Positions 24,463 through 37,063 of a stretch of 64,000 nt of DNA are shown piece after piece. Source of the DNA: Micropterus salmoides (Eukaryota > Chordata > Actinopteri > Centrarchiformes > Centrarchidae); NCBI RefSeq assembly GCF_014851395.1, contig NW_024041150.1, positions 44,132,829 through 44,196,828 of the forward strand. Direction: 5' to 3'. Positions within the stretch are counted from its first letter, which is position 1, and each line of letters begins with the position of its first letter. A program made the translations under genes and the position numbers. A model generated the notes under the pieces. It saw nothing but the letters and a program-made list of their open reading frames with translations, had not been told where the DNA came from and did not search any database.

Positions 24463-24479
24463 GAGAGAAACTGCCACAA

Positions 24480-24850
24480 AAAGCCTCTTTATAGATGTTG
24501 ATCACCATCATGAAAATTCACAAGTGTTAACGTAGACTAGAGGTATTTCTGTCATAATTTTAGTAACACTACACAATATATTCTGTATATATTTTGGTGA
24601 ATTAAGGATTCATTTCAACTAAACCAGCGTTGGTGATTGTTGAAAGAGTGAAAAGACAAAAAGCTTTACTTTGTTTCTGTCCAGTTTTAATGAAGCGTGT
24701 CGTCTGATGATGAGGTTATATGAATATAACCTATATATAAATATATGAATAAGGACCGCTTAAACAGAATAACAACAATAATATTATTGCTTATTTACTG
24801 TGAAGGACTTTTTATCCAGATTCGGGGTGCCTGTATCACGAGATCAGACA
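24480..24850 (-). repeat. Second copy of the prelid1 3'-flank/5S spacer segment
   Basis: Phrases such as TTCTGTATATATTTTGGTGA, ATTAAGGATTCATTTCAA, GTTGGTGATTGTTGAAAGAG and ACAGAATAACAACAATAAT recur, in the same order, beside copy I (44650-45340 in block B; 7350-7500 and about 6850 in block A). Copy III therefore sits in a diverged duplicate of the segment between prelid1 and copy I. A 129-codon open stretch at 25215-25604 beyond it is not recognised. Confidence 0.75.
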
Positions 24851-25670
24851 TGTCCCCCTTTTTCAAAATCTATGTTTTATATAATAAGACATTGACACCT
24901 TTTCACGTTCCTTTTTAAAAGTAGGCTACAGTTTTAAACTCTTTAATTTCATTGGGGTAGTAATCAACTTTTAATTTCGTTTAATTTCCATTCACACCTT
25001 CATAACTTCAGTCTGTAATCTGTATTTTGCTTCATTAACCGTAATGAGTTGTCATCCAGGCTCTGTGCTGTTAGGCAGATCAGCCCTGGTCTCGGGCGCT
25101 TCTCACAGTCACAAAGCTGGACAGATGCAAACATTTACAAAATCAGGGAAACACTTTCTCAGTTTAAGGCTTTATTGTTCTACTAATACAAAATAAATCC
25201 AGTGAGCGCTCACTATGGCAATGGTGGCCTGTTGGAAAGCAGCCTGCCCCACTACTGGCACTGACATGGTGAACATAATACAGACAGCAGAGATGAGAGC
25301 AACAGCACCACAGAGTCAAAGCCAGCAGAGTGCAAAGCACCAGTTTAAACTTTACGGTAAGACTGATGATGACATGGCTTATTTAGTTATCTACTCAAGG
25401 GCTCAGCTGAAGAGATTTCTTTACTTTAGCAGAGTTAGAGAGGAGTTTCTAGTTTTGAAAATGTATTTTAACGGCTCATTTAGTTACGTACTCTACTTGC
25501 ATAAAACTCTCGAATACAGGAGCATGTCATCAGTGTTAGCTTTGAAGACAGCTTCAAAACTAACACTGGTCAAAACTAAATGTGTGACTTGCTCTCTGGT
25601 GTAGTTTGAGTGGCTGGTTTGTCCAACTGATAGTTTCTCTGTATGTAAATGAACACGGGTGTTACTGATC

Positions 25671-25676
25671 TATAAA
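25671..25676 (+). promoter_or_regulatory. TATA-like element of the 5S gene
   Basis: TATAAA lies 31-26 bp before the 5S start, in the spacer GATCTATAAAGAGGCTTTTTGTGG. The same motif at the same distance precedes the truncated 5S fragments. TATA-like boxes near -30 are known from fish 5S spacers. Confidence 0.7.
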
Positions 25677-25701
25677 GAGGCTTTTTGTGGCAGTTTCTCT
25701 C

Positions 25702-25820
25702 GCTTACGGCCATACCACCCTGAACACGCCCGATCTCGTCCGATCTCGGAAGCTAAGCAGGGTCGGGCCTGGTTAGTACTTGGATGGGAGACCGCCTGGG
25801 AATACCAGGTGCTGTAAGCT
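25702..25820 (+). rRNA. 5S ribosomal RNA gene, complete
   Basis: 119-120 nt from GCTTACGGCCATACC to GGTGCTGTAAGCT. The ends pair (GCTTAC with GTAAGC). The internal Pol III control region is complete: A box AAGCTAAGCAGGGTCGG, intermediate element TGGATGGGAG and C box GACCGCCTGGGAATACCAGG. It is solitary: no second 5S repeat follows within several kilobases. It could be an active orphon or the only uninterrupted member of a small cluster whose other members carry retroelements. Confidence 0.96.
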
Positions 25821-25824
25821 TTTT
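25820..25824 (+). terminator. Pol III T-run after 5S
   Basis: Five T residues directly at the 3' end of the 5S gene, adequate for Pol III termination. Confidence 0.8.
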
Positions 25825-26107
25825 CACTTCTTCAGGAACAGCAGAGCTGCTGCTTCAGTGGAGACAGAGCTTTGAAAAACACAGAAGCTTCTACCTGGAC
25901 TTTGAATTATATAATTATCTGTAAATAATTTGTCTGTGCTGACATAATGTATCAGTGATAATGATCCAGCAATAGCCCAATGAAAAAGCTTATTAACCAT
26001 ATCATTTAATATTGTATGTAATTGTTAACCAACACTGGCGTCATACACATGAGCAGTGAAACTGAGGATAAGTTATTGTAGATTTTGACATCAAGTTTTT
26101 TTTATTT

Positions 26108-26310
26108 CATTAAGTCTTTCTACATTTATGTGACGCTTTTATCCAAAGCGACTTACAATTGATATAAATGTCAGAGGTCGCACACCTCTGGAGCAACAAG
26201 GGGTTAAGTGTCTTGCTCAGGGACACAATGGTGGATGGGTCACAGTGGAACTGAACCCAGGTCTTTCACAACAAAGGCATGGTCTTATACATTGCGCCAT
26301 CACCAGGGGC
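26108..26310. repeat. Dispersed teleost repeat
   Basis: Contains GACGCTTTTATCCAAAGCGA, GGGGTTAAGTGTCTTGCTCA, GGGACACAATGGTGGATGGG and GAACCCAGGTCTTTCACAAC, a consensus I recognise as widespread in teleost genomes. It has no coding potential. The superfamily is not resolved. Confidence 0.75.
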
Positions 26311-27219
26311 TTTTTTAGGATCTTGAAACATTGGGGGTTTAGTCCAGCTTATAAAACTTCATATCTTCACATAATAATTGACCCTCCATCAAGCAGTAAA
26401 GCAACAGTAAACATCCTCTACTTATACGGCACAACAAAACTCCCAACAACACTGTTAACTGTGTCATGTCTGCTAAATTGTAATGTCATGTGTGTAATTC
26501 AAATAAAACAACAAAACTGCGACAGTATAAACAGGGGGTGTGGGGGTACCACCCCAGAAAATTTTGAGTGTTAATTTCCTGCATTTTGGTGTTTTTCTGC
26601 ACCAATTTTTGCCTTTTCTGCATCAATTTATTGTGGAAATTTATATAAAAAGGGACACAAAATTCAGGTAGCCCGCAGGGGGCTGTATCTTTGTTTCCCT
26701 GTTGCTTTTAAAGGCTGGCAATTCTGCCTTCAGATGTTATGACTGATTACTCGTTTGATCGTCCTTGTTGCTGAATTGTGGTGACTATTTAAGAACATTT
26801 TGATTTTTTATTCCCATCTTAATTGTGCAATTGTACTACTGCCTGCCTTGGCCAGGTAACTCTTGGAAAAATAGTTTTTCTGGTTTAATAAAAGGTATAA
26901 TAAAACAATTCAAAATCTAAAATTGTAACAGAAAATAATGCAGAGCAGCTGTCAGCTTTCAGATATGTTTCTCCTGTAGATCAACTTAATATCATCACTG
27001 CTGAATCAACACACCTGACTGATTGAGGTAACCTCTTTAAATGTGCATGTGGCACCTTTTTACGTCTGACCGTGGAGCCGTTACATGTCAAACGACTCCA
27101 AGGGGTCTCGACCAAACATGCGTATGTGATGGTTCATGAACGTACGGAAGACGAGCTTAAAACAGTAATTCTCCCTAAATACCAAGAATAGGAAGAAAGG
27201 GAAAATTATTTAGAAACAT
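26311..27219. other. Non-coding 3' flank of the Ig-lysozyme gene
   Basis: No gene or structured RNA was recognised. Being downstream of the last exon on the minus strand, part of it is probably 3' UTR. A few short CA- and AT-rich patches occur. Confidence 0.4.
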
Positions 27220-30200
27220 TTAGAAGCCACTGTGGGCGAACCACTGCGCTCTGGCGACCACGTCATTGGCAAAGTCCCCGTGAGGTGTCACGCTGTCCAC
27301 CTCCTCGTACGATAAAGGGATGACCCTCTCCTCACCTGCGATGTAGCACGCCAACGCACCTGAAAACACAGACAGTGACGCTCAGGTGCGTAAAGACACA
27401 ACACAAACAATTAAACACTATGATTTAATATGTTCGGTTTTGTTTCCTTTGCACAGAGCCAGGCTAGCGGTTTCCCACTGTTTCTAGTCTTTTTGCTAAG
27501 TTAAGCTAATTAGCTGCTGGCAGTAGCTTCATGTACCGACATTAGAGGGGTATTTATCTGAACATCCAGCTCTCAAAGAGAAGAGGAAAGCCCTACATGT
27601 TGAACTGTTCCTTTAAGTGTCTTAAAGGTTCAGTGTGTACGTTTTAGTGGCATCTAGTGGTGAGGGTTGCAAATTGCAGCCAGCAGCTCACGGTGCATTC
27701 ACGTGCTCCTCAGAAGGTCCAATTTCCCAAGTTGTGAAGTCGTTCTTCTGACTTCAGTGCGTGTTCATGTGCTCTTAAGTCAGAATGTGGTATCAACATG
27801 GACGCTACTACAGAGATGTGTTGGATTAGCATGATCAGAACATAAACAACACACAGACATCTAGTTCACTCCACATGGACAGCAAGATAACCGTTGTAAA
27901 CATATTACACATTACATGTTTGCAAAATATGTGTAAGCAATATGTGATATTGCATATTGAATCAAAGTCCTGTATATGTCTTTATTTCTCTTTTTGCAAT
28001 AAAGATTTAAGGAGGGAAAGAAAATTCTGATTATTCCGACAGGACATCAATGCACCACCAGTCAATGCTAACTTTCCAAGCGCGCAGGAGAAGCTACGGG
28101 GGCCGGTCAGCTCTTGTCCTGAATAATACTAGTAATAATAGTAGTAATGAAACGCGCTCTGTAGCGTTTCGACTACTGTAGAAACATGGCGGTGCAACAT
28201 GGCAATGTCCATGTAAAAGGACTTGTGGTGTATGTAGACATAAATGTCTCATTTTAAGGTAATAAAAACATAACTGTTCATCATGAAAACATAGTTATGG
28301 ATATTAAATTGCATTTCTGTCAAAAGATCCTCCTAAATATTACACACTGGACCTTTAAGTGAGTTTTTTAGTTTTGTTGAGCCACATTTTAATATGTGAT
28401 GATATGATTTGTAATTTGAATGATTAATTGAGTTTCATGTGACCAGAAGTTAAAGTGTCTTCAAATGTCTGCAGTGAAGAAGAACACAAGGCCACAAAAA
28501 AGTCCGTCCTCCTTGTCTTTACCTTTCAGCTGCTGCTCTTTGCTCCAGTCCTGCTTAGTCCTCTTCATGGTCTTGATGAGCTGGATGAAGAAGGTAACTC
28601 CCTGGTCCAGGTGCTCTCTGCTGAACGGGTTTCCTTTCACCGCGTGGTAATGCTTACTGATCTGCACCAATGGGACAATTTAACCAATCAACACAAAGTC
28701 CTCAATCCAAACACGCTACACGTCTGTCTCATCACCTCAGACTAGATGTTTTGTGTTTTTATGGTTCCCAAACATTGTTTAACCACAGCCCCCTCCATAG
28801 TCTTCAAGAACCAACTAAAGCACACAGACACACCTGCATGAGGCCGAAGCAGTTCTGGTTGAACTTTCCATAGCCGTTGGCGCTCAGTTTGGTTCCAGCC
28901 CGAGACTGTCTGGAGATTATGCCGGCGATCAGGGCCGGATGGACATTAAGTCTGCAAGAGACAACAGCAACTGTCAACGTGACTTTAAAAGTGTCTCTGT
29001 TTTCAAAGGTTAAACGGTGTACAACATAGAATAAGCAGCTATTTAAACCAGAAGAGCAGACTCAAAACAACCACAAAGAAACACAAAACCACCACAAAAG
29101 AGACATGAACTGACCCGAAACAACCCCGAAGAGAAGAAATATTTACTGACTCAAAAACAATACTCAAACTCACACTGACCACAAAGACACGCAAACGTTT
29201 CCTAACCCCCGTTCCCACACACTCCTCATCATGAACAGAGATATTTATCATGCTAAAATCTCAAGCACATTTACTACTTTCCAGCAAGGTGAACCCGGAA
29301 ATGTTGAGTAGCCCAAAGTTTAATGCTAGAAATGTATAGTACAGCATTGAGGGGTTGTTTCTAATAATTTTGTAGTTGTAGTTGTGAGGAAGCAGCAGGC
29401 CAGAGAAAAACATAAAATGTCCAAAGTGTGGGATTATTTCAAGATAAGAGAAAAGGTCGATGAAATAATCTGTAGAATACTCGATTACTAAAACCATCAT
29501 TAGCTTCAGCCTTTGTTGTTTAGATAGATATAGTATTATTGGATCTCAGTGCTGCCTTCGACCAGTCGACCACAACATATTACTAGACAGACTTGAAAAC
29601 TGGGTTGGACTAAACTGGTTTGAATCCTACTTCAAGGACAGGGACTACTTTGTGTCTATAGGTAATCACACATCAGAGCTGCAAAAATGACATGTGGAGT
29701 TCCCCAAGGCTCCATTCTGGGTCCTCTTTTGTTTACATGCTTCCACTGGCTCAGATTATGAAAAACAACAAAATATGTTACCATAATTATGCAGATGACA
29801 CACAGATTTACATAACCATTTCACCAGGGGACTATGATCACATACAGGCGCTGAGTAACTGTACTGAGCAGGTCAACGATTGGATGTGCCAGAATTTTCT
29901 TCAATTGAACAAAATAACTGAAGTTATTGTTTTTGGAGCCAGGGAGGAACTATTAAAAGTCAGTGCTCAGCTTCAATTGGTGATGATAAGAACCACAAAC
30001 CAAGCCAGAAATCTTGGTGTAGTCATGGACTCAGACCTGAATCTGAGGAGACACATTAAGACAATTACAAAGTCAGCCTACGATCACCTGAAGAATATAT
30101 CAAGGATTAAAGGACTTATGTCTCAGCAAGACCTGGAAAAACTTATCCATGCATTTATCGTCTTCATGGATCACATCACTCCAGTTCTGAGGTCTTTACA

Positions 30201-33200
30201 TTGGCTTCCTGTATGTCAAAGAATTGATTTCAAAATCCTGCTGTTCGTTTATAAAGCACTAAATGGTTTAGGGCCAAAATACATTTCTGATCTTCTGCTT
30301 CATTACGAACCATCCAGACCTCTCAGGTCGTCTGGGGCAGGTCTGCTTTCTGTCCCCAGAGTCAAAACTAAACAAGGAGAAGCAGCATTCAGTTATTATG
30401 CTCCGTATATCTGGAACAAACTCCCAGATAACTGCAGGTCTGCTGAAACTGTCAGTTCTTTTAAATTAAGACTGAAGACTTTTCTTTTCGCTTTTAATTA
30501 ATTTTTCTTTTCACCACTGACTTTAACTAGACTGATAACTTACACTGCAACTTTTACTGTCTTGTTTTCTTTTTCTTTGTTTTCTATTTAACTTTTAAAC
30601 TTTTTTATATTTCCCTGTTGCTTTGATGTTTTATGTAAAGCACTTTGAATTACCTTGTTGTTGAAATGTGCTATTCAAATAAACTTGCCTTGCCTGTATG
30701 CCTCCTTAACATTGGCATATAGCAGATCCAGGGTCTTACAGGTAAAGTACTGTGTGAAGTTGGTAAGCATTAGTCGATTTGCCAGCCTAAAGAGCCCTAT
30801 TGTGAACCTGGAAATGTGGAGTACCCCAAAGTTTTATAGAAACTGCCCAATGCCAACTTGCACATGTTGGGTAATTAGCATAAAGTATATGGATATATGG
30901 ACAATATTTCAGAAACTGCTTGGCTGATTTGGACAATCTTGGAGTGGTTTTGGAAGTTATTGAGGATGTTGAATCCATTTCCGACAATTTCAAAACTCGA
31001 AATGGTAGTTTATACTGGAAATGGTCACCTTTCAACTCCCAGTGGGCCAATTTTGATTACATTTTTGGGTCTATTTTGCTATAACTACAAAATGATTCAG
31101 AACAACCTCAAAGAGACGCATAACAACCACAAAGAGACAAATGAAATGAATAAAAGATACAGCCATCATTGATCTGACAGAATACTGTGGATGTTTGAAA
31201 ACTAGCGTAAAAACATGGCACCAGTTTTATGTTATTACATTTTTCCCACGCTGCTGATGTCCTCTTTGTACCTCTTCATCTCATTTAGGTCACTCTCTGC
31301 CAGCTGGTGGGAGGCTTCAATCCCTGAAACAGGATCCGACACAAGACTATGAGCACAAAGAGAACAGAAAAATATCTATATCATAATTATGGTACGGGAC
31401 TAAGAGTTGAAAATAAATGCATTAAAATTCAATATAAGAACTAAATATTTGACCTGTTGTAATTAAGTTGAAATATCCTTTATGACCATCAATCAGGTTT
31501 GTTCTGGGTGGACATCAGATACAATGAAGTGGCAGTGAATGATTCAATATGTGTTTCATGTCTGTGAGATCTGACTGAGTTGTGACTCTGAGATGAACGT
31601 GGCTTTTTGTGAACCGACCTCTGCTGAGCAGCTGGTTTGTGTTCGCCGTCTCTTCAGAAGCTCCCGTCGTTTCCACCCTGGTGATGTCGCCGTACTCTGA
31701 AACACACAGAGGACAGACACCATCAGTCTTGTTCATCTCCGTCTCTCAGTGAAGTTTACGACACCTGACAACACCGTCCTCGTCTGTTTCTACCATTTCT
31801 TTCCCAGAACAATTGAATCATTTTGATGCCTGGTTTAAATGAGTCTTTCATTCTGTAATTTACAGGCAACTGAATATAAACAGTGCTTACCTGTGTATGT
31901 CTCTGCAAATAAACAAACAAACAGAAAAACAGCAGTTTTAGTCACCGTCTTGTTTTCTGCACATGTTTTTGATCAGTAAGTTCAAGTCTTACCTCCAAGA
32001 AGCCGTTCATCTGAGGAAACAACAGAGACAGAGTCAGCATTTTATTTATCATGCTAACAGTTAATTCTATTCAAATATATGCATTTCACACAGGAACGTA
32101 ATCTTTATGATACAATTATGACTAAGTTCTGTATTATCGAAGCATAGATTTCAAATTATTTTAATAATATGACACTTCATTCGAGTAAAACACATTTCTG
32201 TGATGTCAGATTAAACTGCTGAGCTCCAGTATTAAAAATCTATTAAGTGAATTAGTAAGTAAAGTGTATTTACAGTTAACAGCACTGGAGTATAAGAGTG
32301 TAAAGATAATTAGAAGCCTGGACATGTTTATTTCAAAAGATAAAACATGTCTGGCCTCAGAAATGTTTCTGAACTGGAGAAAAACATGATCACACAAGTT
32401 TCTTAATATGAACAGAGAAATCCAGAGAAGATTTAAATGTGACAGCTGATTTCTCAGAGTACAGCTCGACAGTATGGGCCCGAACAGGCGCCCTGATAAA
32501 CTGCGTCCTCGCCACAGACACTGGAAAACGTTTTAAATATCTTTACTTCAGAGATTCAGAGATTTGTTTGTTGATACCGTGTTTGTTGTCTACATATTTG
32601 CCCACTACTGTTTTAAAATGCTAGCTTACAGCTATTTTCCCACCACATGGACTATGAAGTTACTGTTTTAATTAAGTGCATGGTATGTCGTGGGCGAACA
32701 GACTGTGTGAGCGCCTCCTCTTGCTGTTTTCAGGGATCAGAGCCTGAGTTTTTTCCAACATCCAGAGTCTGTGGTGGTTTGACCTCCAACAGCAGCAACA
32801 TGTATTAAAAACCACTTTTTGACAGAAGTGAAATGTGACATGAAAACAAAGATGACCTGGTTCTCCGTCTCTCTGCTGAGTGACCAGATCGAAGCTGAAC
32901 TCTGAAACAAGAAAAACACACAGAAGAGTTGAGTTTCCTTCCTCTGATAACTACCATCACTGTATCCTCCACGCTGCCACCTGACTCGCTATAAAACCGA
33001 CCTGTCAGACGCCGCAGCGAAGAACGCAGTGAAGATCGCAGCTTCTCGATCATCCATACAGGAAACGCAAAGAGCATGACAGCTATGACGACGGCAACCA
33101 GCACGATGGCGAAGACCATCACGAAATTACAACCAAGTCCTGGCTCGAAGGGATCGAACTCATCTACAAACAGCAAGACAGGATGACGTGACGCTTACTC

Positions 33201-36200
33201 CTGCAGCTTGAAGACGCCGTTAATTCAAGTAAAAGTACAGAGACGTCTGTTTTTTTAAAACTGCACATTTATTGCACATAAGTCAAACATTTCCCCTCTA
33301 AACTTCTCACATGGTTTCTTTTCAATAACTGTTTAAATTATCAATATTTCACTAAAGTCCATCAAATGAAAACAGATTTGTCAGAACTTTCCTCTTTAAT
33401 AATCATCTCACAACCCCTCAGATTTATCTGGTGACTCTCCGAGGGGCCCAACCCCCTCGGTTGGGAACCGCTCTACTAAACTTCAATATACAATCACCAC
33501 AGCAGGTACAATCAGGCCAGCCAGTACAATCAAAGTTTAATAATTCATAGTCCCAGCTGTAGTTGCCTGCATGCATTTGTTAGCAAGCATTTTTAAGCGA
33601 AGAAGAACTACATTCAATTTACCTTGGATATGCCTTGAAAAGGCATTGTGCATGAATTTTACAGGAATGTTAAGAGGTTAATGTCTAAACCGCTGGCAAC
33701 AAAAGTGAGGGAGGGGCGTACTCACTTTTTTGAGATACTGTATATCAAGTATTTTGTTAGTAGTTACTTGTTATTTTGATACTTTATGTATATTTCACAC
33801 ATAATATTTATGTACTCTTACTTAATTAACATTTTCAATGCAGGACTATTTTAAAATTAATGTATTGGTACTTTCACTAAGTCAAGGATCTGGATACTTC
33901 TTCCAACAGTTATAAAAGCAGATGTTGTGATGTTCAGCCCAAAAAAAATTATATTTTCAATCCTTATGAAGCTCCCCAAATCAGCAAAAATAAAACAGGT
34001 TAATTAGGATATTTACCTGAGATATAAATCTTGTTCTCGTTTGCCAGGCTCATTTCAGGTAGTTCCACTCTACAGATCACGGTACCACTTCCTGTTAGTG
34101 CTGCTGTTAGAAGAAAAAACACGAGAAGGGTTAAATCCACTTACAAATCAGAAGAAAAGGCTACTAAAAACTGGCTGTGAATCATCATGTTTTTAAGTTT
34201 TCTTAAGTATCACAGTCATCCAGTGACAGCTGACTGTACATCCATGTGTACTCTGCTAACAGGAAGTGCTAACAGCTAATTCAGCTACTTTTAACAGTGA
34301 CAATTTGCCAAAATGCTCCCAGCTAACTCACTGAATCCACGGAAACATCCCCCAAAGCATTATGGGACTTGTGGTTCCAAAACACACAGCATGATTATCT
34401 ACTAAATTTAAAACTAAAACTAAAACTTCTCTTAGCTCCTCAGCTCTTAGCTGATGTATTACAACCTCCTAACGTTACAGGACGACAACTTTCAATGTAA
34501 GAAAGACATCAGCCAATCAGTGCGACTCATTTCACTGTGTATTTCTGAAGAAGGAAAACATGAGCTCCGGGGCCGAGGACCTTTAACTGCTGCCACATTA
34601 ACGAGCGCCCTGACGGAGTGGAGGTCATCTGGTCGGACTGATGACTCCGTCTGAGCAGCCAGGACGCTTCCGCCGGCGTCCAGCAGAGAAACCACCGGCT
34701 CGGGGCTCCAGCCGCTGGACTCACAGACGACAAACAGCTCGTTGGCTGAAGTGCGACGGACAGATATTTTCACCTCGGCCACCTCAGCTGGAGACAAACA
34801 CACACGTCACTACAGTATCTCTGCTGTGGTCTCATGATCAACGATAATTTAGCAGGTGCATTATTTCTATTGCACTTTTTTAGAATCAAACAGACACTGG
34901 GTAATAATTTTGTACTTATTATGTTACAGTCTGAAATATTTTGTGCTCTTTTGTGCATTTAGTTTTTGTGATAATAGTAGAACTAATGATATGTGAATCA
35001 ATATCTGCTACCATTAATAAAAGGTGTTAAATGCTGCTAACATGATTTGACCAAGCGGGAACCTCCCAGTCTGAAAAGTGAAGCTAACGCAGAAGTCCCT
35101 TAAACCTGCATTCTACTGAACGACCAGCAGGGGGCAAAAATTAGTCTGGTTCCATTAGAAATAATTATCACCTGATTTTTTCCAGTGCAGCCTCACAGAG
35201 ATGCTAGCACGGCTGCAGACTATTGTTATCTTACCAACAGTGAGCGAAACAAACTCCTCCACAGACGATCCTCTTAGAAGGACGCACCTGGATCAGAACG
35301 GTGAACAAGATAATGGAAGAATTTACTGATTCACAATAAATTAATTTCACATAAGAGAATAAACTAGACTTCAAACTTCACTAGACACACCAAAGAGAAA
35401 TAATATAAACAGATAAAAAAATAGATAAATAGATGGGCCAGTAGGTCAAAAGTCTATGGTTCGGTATAGGTCTAGTACCGAAAAGTTGGCAGCTCATAAA
35501 TATATTTTTGCACGTTAAATAGTGCGCAGGAGTTACTTTGCAGACTTATGCATTAAAATCCCATCACTTATCTGTAGGTAGGGATGCACCGAGTGTTCGG
35601 GCCACTAAATTAATCGACTGAAAATAGCAAAAATAGCAAAAAATGTAATTTACTTTACACTGAGTAAAAACACATTTTGACTATTTAATTTATGCAAAGG
35701 TAAAAGAAATGACAAAAATGTGAACGTGCTTGTTCGGTGTTCAGCAAATTTTTCATTATAATTACAAGAATTTTCATTTCGGTGCATCCCTTACCTGTAG
35801 GTGCCGTTGTCTCGCCGTTGGACACCGAGCAACTTTAGGGAACCGTCCTCCATTATGGCCGTCCTCCCGAGGTACTCTGGCGCTTTCTCCTTTACAAGTT
35901 CTTCGCCGTTGCGGAGAACATGAACCGTCACTGGAAACGGACCATCTACCCGGGACCACTCTGCCACCAGGACAGGTGAGGGGTCAACAGATGCGGTGAG
36001 GCGACACGGAAGAATGACATCTTTACCAGCAGCTGCAGATATTCGCCAAGGTGAGCCGCTCTGTAGAGGCTTACCTGGAGGGACGAACCAGAAGAGAATA
36101 CAACTGAATTAAAGCAATTTTTTATTGTTTAATCTGTCAGGTACTTCATAAATTGAATGTCAGAAAAACACTGAATATAATTTCCCAGAGCCCATTGTTA

Positions 36201-37063
36201 TGTCATTAAATTGCTTGTTTTTATTTTAAAACCCCAAATTTATTCATATATAACGCTTTTTTCATGAAAAATGACAAACGATTAAAAAATTATCAGAATA
36301 GTGTACGATAAATTTTCTGTCGTTAGTCTAAATCTACAACCTGTTCGGCTCTAGTCTGAATCATCCACACAACATGTGAGCACATTAACATTAAAGAACT
36401 CGCTCATGAACACAACTGAGGCAACTTCCAGTAAAACCGAAAGCAAAACACACAGAGCCTGATAACTCCAACAGCTGGTGTCCACAAATGTCCTGAATGC
36501 CCTTCTTGGAAATCTCTGCATGTTGGGATATTTGGAGAAATTCCAACAAACAATGGCTGATATGCCACCTTTAAAGTTACATCACCCATCTGCCATCTTA
36601 CATGGCAGAACACTAATCTCTGAAACCTTAGTGCGGGCTTAAAGACTGTGTTTTGTATATTATATTCATCACCATCTTTGCAATCCATGGAGATCGACAT
36701 CAACACTTTAATTTCACTGTGGTAAAAGAGGTTCACATGTGGTCCACACGCTCATTAGCATCCGCTCGCCGAACTCCGTTCGCAAATCAAACAATTTAAT
36801 ATTTAAATGTTTGCCAGGAAAGCAACGTACATCGTGAAGAATCCACTTTAAGCCTTTCCAAATATAAAACAATCTTCTCAATAATTCGGAATATAAATGA
36901 TCTACAGAGACGCTCTATTTTCTTTAAAACTGAGTGTGCATCCAGCTACTTCCGTATTTTACCTGTGCACTCTGTGAACATACTGACCTGTCGCTGGAAG
37001 AATGACGCTGATGAAAAGGTGCAGAAACCAGCTGCCGAGGAAGCTAAATCCAGCTGGCATCAT
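27220..37063 (-). CDS. Predicted IgV-IgC-transmembrane protein with goose-type lysozyme C-terminus (499 aa)
   Basis: Fourteen exons, read downward: 37063-36988, 36074-35795, 35287-35235, 34787-34581, 34103-34017, 33163-33002, 32901-32857, 32010-31993, 31902-31891, 31696-31619, 31323-31239, 28951-28834, 28661-28523 and 27359-27220; total 1500 nt, no internal stop. Residues 1-25 are a signal peptide; 27-136 IgV (DVILPC, VAEWSR, DNGTYRC); 137-234 a butyrophilin-like IgC (CESSGWSPEP, GTVICRVEL); 247-273 transmembrane; 289-313 three short phase-1 exons; 314-499 lysozyme g (EYGDITRVETTGAS, HPALIAGIIS, KEQQLKGALACYIAG, NDVVARAQW). The catalytic acids are replaced: Glu73 by Gln383, Asp86 by Lys397, Asp97 by Ser409. 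The lysozyme part would face the cytosol. Alternatively, two neighbouring genes were joined here: a lysozyme start at MNKTDG (about 31736) is open in this copy. Exon assignment is strong; the fusion is inference. Confidence 0.72.
29523..30697 (+). mobile_element. L2/Rex-like LINE fragment (block B copy)
   Basis: Counterpart of 21452-22615, now on the plus strand. Open from WSSPRLHSGSS through NYADDTQIYI to NKLPDNCRSAETVSSFKLRL, followed by a 3' end TGTAAAGCACTTTGAATTAC..CTTGCCTTGCC. The segment encoding GVPQGSILGP is shifted by small indels. It lies antisense in the intron between lysozyme exons 11 and 12 of the host gene. Confidence 0.88.
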
